A stretch of DNA of 12,119 nt from CAYWRO01 sp964460345. Its GTDB lineage: Bacteria; Planctomycetota; Phycisphaerae; Phycisphaerales; UBA1924. The notes below the pieces were generated by a model that worked only from the letters and a program-made list of their open reading frames with translations, had not been told where the DNA came from and did not search any database. This document shows positions 1-6,446 of the stretch, piece by piece; the stretch's first letter is position 1; every line of letters begins with the position of its first letter. A program made the translations under genes and the position numbers. The stretch lies in the NCBI GenBank assembly GCA_964460345.1, contig CAYWRO010000095.1:1-12119 (forward strand), in the 5' to 3' direction.

Positions 1-67
<67 letters not shown>

Positions 68-92
68 CTTGTTTGACGGGGTCATTATACCC

Positions 93-1817
93 TCAGAAAC
101 CAGGCTGTCCACTGTCGTCTTCATCTTCCTGGTCAAAGTTTTGTTGCCCCTGCTGCATGGACATGCCCACGGCCGCCCCCGCCTCGATGACCGGGGCAGG
201 GATGAATAGGCGGGCATGGGCGTTTCCGTCACCCGCGCTCACCCCAAAGCCCACGGGAGGCAGCTCCGGCGGCACGCGGGGCTGCACCCCGGTCTGCATG
301 GCGATGAAGGGGGCGATCATCTGGTAGATGCTCTGGGTGCCAAGGTACCCCTCGACGATCCGCCCGGTGGGCAGGCCCTCGCCGACCCGCTTGGTCATCG
401 GTTCGGTGCTGAGCCCCTGGCCGGTCTTGGCGGCCTCCATCGCAGCCTGGAGAACCATCGAGTTCTTGGCGAAGGTCTGCACCACCCCCCCGTTGGCGGC
501 GGCGATGTACCCGTTCAGGCCCGCCGGGCCAAAGAGCATCTGGATCTGGGCCGCCGCCGGGTTCGTGCCGTCGCCGGTCATCTGGAGCGTCCACCCCGCC
601 GCGGCGGTCCCGCCGACCGTGGTGGCCTCGGGCTGCCACTGGGTGGCGTATGTGAGGCCCTCGGCGGTCTGGCCGTTGAGCTCGGTCAGAGTGGCCTGGA
701 AGCCTTCGATGTACCCGGCCGGGTCATCGGTGGCGGTGTAGCTCACGGCGTTGGCAAACAGCCCGCCGGGCACCATCAGCGCCACGGGGGCGCCGATCAT
801 GTACGAAAAGCCCGACACCCGCTCGATCTGCCCCGTGAGCATGTTGGGGGCGATCTGGGCCGCGGGATCCTCCTGGGCCTTGGCGGTGAAGTCCTTGATG
901 AACTGCCTCATCTTGTCGCCCGCCGCGGCATCGACCGAGAAGGCGATGAGATACTGCTGCTTCGGAAGGCGGGAGAGATAGGTGGAGGCATTGCCGGCCT
1001 CGGAGACGACGCCGGCCATGTAGGAATCGGGCTTGAAGCGGACGACGGCGTCGAAGGTCGCGCCCTGGGCGGCGGCCGTCAGGCCGGTGACGTAGACCTG
1101 GGCATCGCGAGAGACCGACTCCCGGAGCCACTCGGCGGCGGGCGACTGCGGCATCTCCATGCCGGGCATGCCCATGTTCATCGCCATCTGCTCCTGCATG
1201 ACGGTCATGAACTGCTCGACAAGCTGGCGGGTATTCTCCGCGTTCACGATCACCGCGACGTTGGCGTCATCAACCACCTTCTCCGCGGCGGGGCCGAGGA
1301 GGGCCTTGTGGGCGTCGGCGTTGCCGCCCTGGCCTTCGTAGTTCTGCACGTTTTCAAGGAGCGGGCTGAAGACGGCGTAACCATCCTCGAGTTGGCGGGC
1401 AAACAGCTTCGGGCCGCCGCCGGGACGCATGGCGTGGATGCCGTCCTGCTCCTCGGAGCCGAGCATCTCCATAAAGCCCTGGAAGTCCTTGACCGGAACA
1501 AGGGCGACGTAGGGGGGCTCCTCCTCAACATCGGACCACCCGCGGATGAACACCGCCGCCGGCTTGGTTGAGTCGATGACCTGTCCGAGCCCCTGCATGT
1601 CGAGGAGTTGCTGGATGCTGGCCATCCCCGGAACGGGGAGCTTCGCCGCGGCGGTGAGCGCCTGGAGGTCCTTGTCGAGGCTCTGGATGCTTGGCAGCGT
1701 CACCGTGACCATGGCATCTTCCGGCACGCGGTCCATGAGGGGCGGCAACGCGACGGTGGCGGAAGTCAGAGCGAGGGGGAGTCCGGCGCAGAGGGCAAGA
1801 AGAGCCTTGCGTGTCAT
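93..1817 (-). CDS. Secreted protein of unknown function, DUF3352-like layout
   Basis: Encodes 574 residues. The start is an ATG preceded by AAAGGA at a normal distance, and the stop is TGA. Residues 1-23 form a Sec-type signal peptide (Arg-Lys, then a hydrophobic run ending near TVA). The rest looks like a soluble envelope protein with repeated patches such as AVFIRGW, YVALVPVKD and VAVIVNAEN, resembling from memory planctomycete secreted proteins labelled DUF3352; I could not verify this. Residues 204-222 hold eight Met in 19 residues, including MAMNMGMPGMEM. The C-terminus is acidic (near 562-568). I saw no catalytic motif and no membrane anchor beyond the signal. It stands alone on its strand, divergent from the antiporter gene with about 210 bases between. 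Gene reality is near certain; function is unknown. Confidence 0.85.
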   Translation of the reverse strand: MTRKALLALCAGLPLALTSATVALPPLMDRVPEDAMVTVTLPSIQSLDKDLQALTAAAKLPVPGMASIQQLLDMQGLGQVIDSTKPAAVFIRGWSDVEEEPPYVALVPVKDFQGFMEMLGSEEQDGIHAMRPGGGPKLFARQLEDGYAVFSPLLENVQNYEGQGGNADAHKALLGPAAEKVVDDANVAVIVNAENTRQLVEQFMTVMQEQMAMNMGMPGMEMPQSPAAEWLRESVSRDAQVYVTGLTAAAQGATFDAVVRFKPDSYMAGVVSEAGNASTYLSRLPKQQYLIAFSVDAAAGDKMRQFIKDFTAKAQEDPAAQIAPNMLTGQIERVSGFSYMIGAPVALMVPGGLFANAVSYTATDDPAGYIEGFQATLTELNGQTAEGLTYATQWQPEATTVGGTAAAGWTLQMTGDGTNPAAAQIQMLFGPAGLNGYIAAANGGVVQTFAKNSMVLQAAMEAAKTGQGLSTEPMTKRVGEGLPTGRIVEGYLGTQSIYQMIAPFIAMQTGVQPRVPPELPPVGFGVSAGDGNAHARLFIPAPVIEAGAAVGMSMQQGQQNFDQEDEDDSGQPGF

Positions 1818-1930
1818 GTGATCTGTCCTTTCAGTGACGGCTGGGAGTTGCGTAAGCGCGGCGCATGCCGCCTGACCGCAGCACCAATGGTACCTGGCAT
1901 ACGCGGTCCGCTATCTTGACGTTACGCCCG

Positions 1931-1971
1931 CGACCTCGAGGAGGAAACGGGAAGCGCTGCCCCCGAGGTCG
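1931..1971 (+). other. Hairpin in the 5' region of the antiporter gene
   Basis: CGACCTCG at 1931-1938 pairs perfectly with CGAGGTCG at 1964-1971, enclosing about 25 bases. The enclosed segment contains a ribosome-site-like GAGGAGGAAA (1938-1947) that has no ATG or GTG start close behind it. It could be a structured leader or an operator. A TTGACG at 1916-1921 could be a -35 box, but no convincing -10 follows at the right distance. This is only a structural observation. Confidence 0.3.
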
Positions 1972-2027
1972 GCTACGCACAGCCACCGTACAGTCTGGCC
2001 CATCTCCTCCGACTCAGGATTGACCAC

Positions 2028-3023
2028 GTGATTCATGCATTGATTCTCATCGCCTCTCTTGTCGCGCTGACCCTCGGCGCCGAAGCCCTGGTGCGCGGTT
2101 CGGTCCGCCTCGCTGAGCGGATGGGAGTCTCCTCGTTCTTCATCGGGCTGACGATTGTCGGGTTCGGTACGAGCTCGCCGGAACTGTTCACCTCGATCGC
2201 GGCAGCCCTGCGGGGCGCGGGCGATATTGCAGTTGGCAACGTGGTCGGCTCCAGCATCTTCAACATCGCGGTGATCCTCGGCGCAGCGGCCCTGGTGTAC
2301 CCAATCCGGGTCCAACTTCAGGTTGTCAAGACGGAGGTGTGGGTCACGATCGCCGTCGCGGTCCTGCCGTGGCTGGCCATCCTGAATGGCGGCGTGATCG
2401 GCCGGCCTCTCGGCGCACTCTTCTTCGTGGGGCTCATCGGGTTTCTCATCCGAGGCTACCGAATCGGACGCGCGGCCCACGAGGAGACCCTGCAGCCCGG
2501 CGAGCTTCCGCCCCTGCCCTCGGGCGAGCCCCCGGAACAGCCCGGCAAGCCCAACGTGTGGGTGAACGCCGCGCTGGCGGGGGGCGGCATCGCCCTGCTA
2601 GCGGTCTCGGCGCACTATTTCGTTGAATCGGCGAGTGCGATTGCGCGCTCGCTCGGCGTGAGCGACCTGGTGATCGGGCTCACGATCGTCGCGGCGGGGA
2701 CGAGCGCTCCGGAGCTTGTCACCAGTGTCATGGCGGCGCTGCGCAAGCAGCCGGACGTCGCGGTCGGCAATGTGCTCGGCTCAAACGTCTTCAATCTTGC
2801 CGGCATCCTTGGCCTGACATGCGTCATCAAGCCACAGGAAGTTAGCAGGCAGGTGCTCGTGCTCGACACGCCGGTGCTTCTCCTGGCGAGCCTGGCGCTG
2901 TTGCCGATCATGGCGACCGGGGCGCGCATCAGTCGCCCGGAAGGCGCAGCGCTGCTGATCGGATACACGCTTTACGCCCTGGTGCTGTTCCTGCTGGCCC
3001 CGGGATGGTTCGGGGCGCCCTGA
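2028..3023 (+). CDS. Calcium/sodium antiporter, CaCA family (YrbG-like)
   Basis: Inner-membrane cation exchanger of 331 residues, expected to extrude Ca2+ in exchange for Na+. The family signature is an inverted pair of alpha repeats, and both are present: GTSSPE at residues 47-52 with GNVVGSSIFN at 70-79, and GTSAPE at 224-229 with GNVLGSNVFN at 247-256. Glu52 and Glu229 are the expected ion ligands. Hydrophobic stretches fill both halves, joined by a charged, Pro-rich cytoplasmic loop (about 145-177). The length suits the bacterial family (about 300-370). The start is GTG, supported by AGGA at 2016-2019, 8 bases upstream; the protein then begins directly with the first membrane helix. Its stop lies 4 bases from the stop of the opposing gene. 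The family call is firm; transported-ion specificity is inferred. Confidence 0.95.
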   Translation: MIHALILIASLVALTLGAEALVRGSVRLAERMGVSSFFIGLTIVGFGTSSPELFTSIAAALRGAGDIAVGNVVGSSIFNIAVILGAAALVYPIRVQLQVVKTEVWVTIAVAVLPWLAILNGGVIGRPLGALFFVGLIGFLIRGYRIGRAAHEETLQPGELPPLPSGEPPEQPGKPNVWVNAALAGGGIALLAVSAHYFVESASAIARSLGVSDLVIGLTIVAAGTSAPELVTSVMAALRKQPDVAVGNVLGSNVFNLAGILGLTCVIKPQEVSRQVLVLDTPVLLLASLALLPIMATGARISRPEGAALLIGYTLYALVLFLLAPGWFGAP

Positions 3024-3027
3024 CGTG

Positions 3028-3396
3028 TCAGGCCAACTCTTGCCAGAGATACAACAGCATCTCGCTGGCGAGCGCCGCAATCACCCATACCAACGACCAG
3101 ATCCAGAGGTCCCCTTGAACCAGGTCGCTCGGCCCAAGCGCGGCGACTGCACCGAGGTAACAGCCGACCGCACCCGTTCCGGCAAGACTCAGCCTCGCGG
3201 AAAGCGTTGTCGGGCCGAAGAACGCGCGGCTGAACCGGGCTTGCAGCATCGGCATCGAGAACAACAATCCGTACACGAGAACGCGCGCCCTCCGCAGCAG
3301 GTGTGAAGGTAGATCGAGTTGCATGGCAATCATGACCACTGCGCCCGCGGCCATTCCGATCAACAACGCCTTGAGTATCGCCACGACGACCTTCAT
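3028..3396 (-). CDS. Small four-helix membrane protein, unknown function
   Basis: Encodes 122 residues from the ATG at 3396. Predicted membrane segments lie near residues 4-25, 38-52, 69-88 and 97-117, with basic residues (HLLRRAR) after the first, suggesting both termini on the cytoplasmic side. The frame stays open to another ATG at 3450 (140 residues), but the added 18 residues look unlike a membrane-protein N-terminus. Neither start has a well-placed ribosome site. The shorter one has TACTGT at 3410-3405, 8 bases before the ATG. No family was recognised. It converges on the antiporter gene with only 4 bases between stop codons, so each message should run antisense into the other unless termination lies inside the genes. 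Coding is likely because of the consistent helix pattern. Confidence 0.65.
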   Translation of the reverse strand: MKVVVAILKALLIGMAAGAVVMIAMQLDLPSHLLRRARVLVYGLLFSMPMLQARFSRAFFGPTTLSARLSLAGTGAVGCYLGAVAALGPSDLVQGDLWIWSLVWVIAALASEMLLYLWQELA

Positions 3397-3485
3397 TCGA
3401 ACCAACAGTACCTTATCGACGGCGAAAGGCGAAGCGCACCGGCCCACCATCGCAACTGTGACATCCAGCCTGCGTATGACCTGTC

Positions 3486-4220
3486 ATGGACGGGGCGCCG
3501 CCGGAACCGCCGATCGCGCGAGAGATTTGGTCGACGAGCCTGCCACCGTGTCCGACCTGCCGCTATGACCTGTCCGGCCTGCCTGACGGCCGCTGCCCGG
3601 AGTGTGGCACGCCGTTCACAGCCGCGCAGCTGCTCGCCGCCCCCACGCGAAGGGAGTTCCTGTCAGACAAGGGCGCGGATCTGCTGATCATCGTCGCGGT
3701 CGCCCTCCCGCTTACGTGCGTCAGCACAACCCTCGACGAAGCGGTGAGCCTGACGGTGGCGACCTGGGCTCTGGCCCTCGTCTGGTACCTCTTGCGCGAG
3801 CGGGCGATTCGCGCCGGACGAACCGGCTTGCTGCTCTGGCTGCTCCTGCCGGCCGTGCAGACGACGATTCTGGCCATGCAGACGCGCGAGCCGGCGCTTC
3901 CGCTGTTTGCCTTCGGTGCCGGCGTTGGGATCTTTGCGGTCGATGGCGCTCTCAGCCGGGGACGTGCGCTGGCGTGGCGATTCCTGTTCTCCGTGCCGGC
4001 AGGCGGCCTGCTCACACTCGGTAGTTGGATGTTCGTCGAGAACCTCATTGACCTGCTGGCCGGCCACCACTGGAGCGCCTGGTTCGATTCACCATACGAC
4101 TCGTCGCAGTACCCTCCAACCACGCGCGAAGCGGTTTGGTGGTCGCTCGTACTGCTCGGGGGCGGCGGTGCCTGCGCGATGTTGAGATGGTGGGCGGTTC
4201 GAGCGGCGCAACAGGACTGA
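3486..4220 (+). CDS. Zinc-ribbon multi-pass membrane protein
   Basis: Encodes 244 residues. The N-terminus holds a zinc ribbon with Cys22, Cys25, Cys37 and Cys40 (CPTCRYDLSGLP followed by RCPECG). This type of ribbon heads many planctomycete membrane proteins of unknown role (established only from memory). About six hydrophobic segments follow, near residues 63-81, 87-104, 113-131, 137-155, 164-185 and 216-236. The ribbon should therefore sit in the cytoplasm beside an inner-membrane domain. No catalytic motif is visible. The chosen ATG is the only one before the ribbon. It has no ribosome site; a TATGAC at 3475-3480 lies 5 bases before it, a weak promoter candidate. The gene is divergent from the four-helix gene (89 bases between) and is followed by a hairpin. 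Confidence 0.8.
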   Translation: MDGAPPEPPIAREIWSTSLPPCPTCRYDLSGLPDGRCPECGTPFTAAQLLAAPTRREFLSDKGADLLIIVAVALPLTCVSTTLDEAVSLTVATWALALVWYLLRERAIRAGRTGLLLWLLLPAVQTTILAMQTREPALPLFAFGAGVGIFAVDGALSRGRALAWRFLFSVPAGGLLTLGSWMFVENLIDLLAGHHWSAWFDSPYDSSQYPPTTREAVWWSLVLLGGGGACAMLRWWAVRAAQQD

Positions 4221-4243
4221 TCGCACACTTCGAACGAAACATC

Positions 4244-4274
4244 CGCGCGGCCGGACGATACGAAGGGCCGCGCG
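4244..4274 (+). terminator. Terminator-like hairpin after the zinc-ribbon gene
   Basis: CGCGCGGCC at 4244-4252 pairs perfectly over 9 bases with GGCCGCGCG at 4266-4274, with a 13-base loop. It begins 24 bases after the stop at 4220. There is no proper T tract (only GGATTT shortly after), so it may stop transcription weakly or act with Rho. Confidence 0.5.
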
Positions 4275-4299
4275 AATGCAGGATTTCACGACAAACGAC

Positions 4300-4340
4300 C
4301 TTGGCGCGGGCCACGGATGCCATAGGCGACCCGCGCCAAG
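4300..4340 (-). terminator. Terminator-like hairpin after the sugar dehydrogenase gene
   Basis: CTTGGCGCGGG at 4300-4310 pairs perfectly over 11 bases with CCCGCGCCAAG at 4330-4340, around a 19-base loop. Read on the minus strand it begins 20 bases after the stop codon of the dehydrogenase gene and is followed by GTCGTTTGTC. The position suits that gene's 3' end; the missing U run lowers confidence. Confidence 0.5.
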
Positions 4341-4359
4341 ATCGGTGAACGGATCGTGT

Positions 4360-6228
4360 TTACGGACATGCTCCGCCGGCAGAGGCTGGGAACCAGCAAT
4401 CCAGGAAGCTCAGCAGATCGAAGACATCCACGCCGGACGCCCCATCGCGGTCGGCGTAAAACGAGCCGGCAAACCAATCGTCCAGGTACGCCAGCAGGTC
4501 GAACACGTCGACCTGGGCCGCATCGCCGTCGGCCTCGCACCCGCACGGGTGCACGATGCGCGCAACCGCTCCGCCCGGCGAAGTCGGACCGCCGGTGGTG
4601 CTGGTCAGGACGTAAATCTCGCCCTCCTCGTCTTCGCCGATCCCCAGGACATACCGGCCCAGCGGCGCATCGTCGGACCCGAGCCGGAACTCGCGAATGA
4701 CCGACAAGTCCGCGGCGTCGGCGTCAAGCCAGAAGAGCCGGCCGTCAGGAGCGCCGAATCCCGTGGACCAATCGGCGAAAACGTACTTGCCGACCAGCCC
4801 ATCAAACCGCGAGCCTCGATAAACGTATCCGCCGACGACTGCCAGCCCATCACCATGCGTGTACGCCGCGACGGGATCGAGCAGCGGCTCGCCGTGCAGC
4901 CCGGTCGTGGCGCAGGTGAGCGGCGGGATGGAAGGTGCGGCCGGATCGAAGCAGTGGAACCCTTCGCGCAGAACCCAGCCATAGTTGCCGCCGTTGACGA
5001 CGACGTTGATCTCTTCAAAGAGCGCCTGGCCCACATCGGCGACGAAAAGGCGCCCGTCTCCGCCGGGCCCATCATCAAAGGAGAATCGGTACGGATTCCG
5101 CATGCCGTAGGCGTAAATCTCGTCGAGCCCCGGGCCGCCGACAAAGGGGTTGTCGGCCGGAGCGCTGTACGTGCCCGGCGCGCCGTTGACATCGATGCGC
5201 AGAATCGACCCAAGCGCCGTTTCGATGTTCTGTCCGTTCCCGTCGGGCCCGTGACTCGGCGGCATGTCGGTCAGGCCATCATGCGCGCCGCCGCCGTCAC
5301 CGAGCGTGAAGTACAGGTAACCATCCGGCCCGAACGCAACGCCGCCGGAGTTGTGGTTGAACTGCGGCTCATCGACTCGGAACAGGATCGTGCCCGTCGG
5401 GTTCGCCAGGTTCGGATCCGCCGAGACGGTGAACTCGGCGAGCACTTCTTCGTGGCATCCACGCGACGTTCCGAAGCACGGTTCTCCGGGCGCGCCGGCG
5501 CGAGCCCTGCTGTAGCGCACAAAGAACCGCCCGTTGCTCTCATAATCCGGGTGAAAGGCCAGACCGAGCAGGCCGCGCTCATCAAAGCCAGGACTGACCG
5601 CCACGACCTCACCGGCCAGATCGAGGAACGGCGTTGGAAGCAGGTTGCCCTCCCGATCGATGATGCGAATGGCGCCGGCCTGCTCAAGCACGAACAACCG
5701 GCCGGAGCCGTCGCCCGCGTGCGTCATCCCGACAGGCGCAACCAGCCCGGAGCCAACCTCCTGGAGCGCAACGGTGATGTTCCCCTTCTGAATGTCTGAA
5801 AGCTGGCCCCGGACCGCTCCGGGCTGAAACTCCGTGTTGTGGATGTTCACATAGAAGTTCGACGGCTCCGCGAGAATCTGGCTGATCTGCGCAAGGTTCG
5901 CGTGCACGAACGAACCGGAGAGGACACCCGAACCGCCTGTCACACCAAGACCGATGAAGACACCGGCGTTCACACCGGAGGGTGCATTCGGTCCATGGAT
6001 GTGCATCGCGGTCGGCGCGGCGATGTTGCCATAACGAAAACTCCAGGAGATCTGGCCCGATACATCGTTCAACGTGATGGTCCCGAGCGCAAAGCCGTCC
6101 GCATCCCCTCCAGCGGCCCCGACCTCCTGCAATCCGTCCATGCTCAGGAAGAAGGTTCGCGTCTCCGCCAGCGCCGTTCCGCCGGCCAGGGCCATCGCCG
6201 CGGCCGCCGCGCAAAGTCGTCCATGCAT
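4360..6228 (-). CDS. Exported CHRD + PQQ-type sugar dehydrogenase with dockerin-like tail
   Basis: Encodes 622 residues. Residues 1-21 are a signal peptide (cleavage after ALA). Residues 22-144 form a CHRD domain with the hallmarks AMHIHG (74-79) and YVNIHNTEFQPGAVRGQL (126-143). Residues 157-558 form a glucose/sorbosone dehydrogenase beta-propeller with GLLGLAFHPDY (219-229), HNSGGVAFGPDG (292-303), GMRNPY (375-380), LFVADVGQ and NYGW. By motif position His292 and Arg377 correspond to the catalytic His and the Arg of soluble PQQ glucose dehydrogenase (from memory). Such enzymes oxidise aldose sugars using PQQ outside the cytoplasm. Residues 566-615 hold two dockerin-like repeats with DVFDLLAYLDDWF and DVFDLLSFLDCWF, and the protein ends GGACP. 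The start is fixed by AAGGGAGG (6242-6235) 6 bases before the ATG. The domains are secure; substrate and PQQ use are inferred. Confidence 0.92.
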   Translation of the reverse strand: MHGRLCAAAAAMALAGGTALAETRTFFLSMDGLQEVGAAGGDADGFALGTITLNDVSGQISWSFRYGNIAAPTAMHIHGPNAPSGVNAGVFIGLGVTGGSGVLSGSFVHANLAQISQILAEPSNFYVNIHNTEFQPGAVRGQLSDIQKGNITVALQEVGSGLVAPVGMTHAGDGSGRLFVLEQAGAIRIIDREGNLLPTPFLDLAGEVVAVSPGFDERGLLGLAFHPDYESNGRFFVRYSRARAGAPGEPCFGTSRGCHEEVLAEFTVSADPNLANPTGTILFRVDEPQFNHNSGGVAFGPDGYLYFTLGDGGGAHDGLTDMPPSHGPDGNGQNIETALGSILRIDVNGAPGTYSAPADNPFVGGPGLDEIYAYGMRNPYRFSFDDGPGGDGRLFVADVGQALFEEINVVVNGGNYGWVLREGFHCFDPAAPSIPPLTCATTGLHGEPLLDPVAAYTHGDGLAVVGGYVYRGSRFDGLVGKYVFADWSTGFGAPDGRLFWLDADAADLSVIREFRLGSDDAPLGRYVLGIGEDEEGEIYVLTSTTGGPTSPGGAVARIVHPCGCEADGDAAQVDVFDLLAYLDDWFAGSFYADRDGASGVDVFDLLSFLDCWFPASAGGACP

Positions 6229-6319
6229 CGTGTGCCTCCCTTACTCAAGTTCGCGCGTAAGACAGCCGTGCGCCGCCGCCGCGGCGTTCTCTCGCGCAGT
6301 GTCATTGCCGTTGGCTCAC

Positions 6320-6364
6320 GCGCGCCAGGTCAGCGCGCCACAGGTACTGATGTCGCGGCGCGCC
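6320..6364. promoter_or_regulatory. Cluster of GCGCGCC repeats and a 14-base palindrome
   Basis: GCGCGCCA occurs at 6320-6327 and again at 6333-6340, 13 bases apart. GCGCGCC recurs at 6358-6364 inside the perfect palindrome CGCGGCGCGCCGCG (6354-6367). All lie in the 218-base gap upstream of the sugar dehydrogenase start, where its promoter should be. This could be an operator, but in GC-rich DNA chance is a serious alternative. I found no clear -35/-10 pair. Confidence 0.3.
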
Positions 6365-6446
6365 GCGGTTCTTGCCGAGTTTCACAGCGCAGTGCAAAAC
6401 CCCCGAACCAGGGTAGACGGAGCCGCTCAATCAAGCTTGGGCGAGG

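Noticed and set aside
216..1571. A 451-codon plus-strand open frame
   Set aside because: It is antisense to the large secreted protein, and its Gly/Arg/His-rich product is typical of a GC-rich shadow.
1911..2480. A 189-codon minus-strand open frame over the antiporter
   Set aside because: The product is full of Asp/Arg/Glu without structure and lies opposite a firmly identified gene.
4276..5799. A 507-codon plus-strand open frame
   Set aside because: It lies opposite the dehydrogenase gene, whose domains and ribosome site are clear. Its product is Arg-rich with no domain, typical of a frame shadow in GC-rich DNA.
6401..6422. Possible terminator after the GH18 gene (ACCC...GGGT then TTT on the minus strand)
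   Set aside because: The stem is only four pairs with an 8-base loop, too weak to call.
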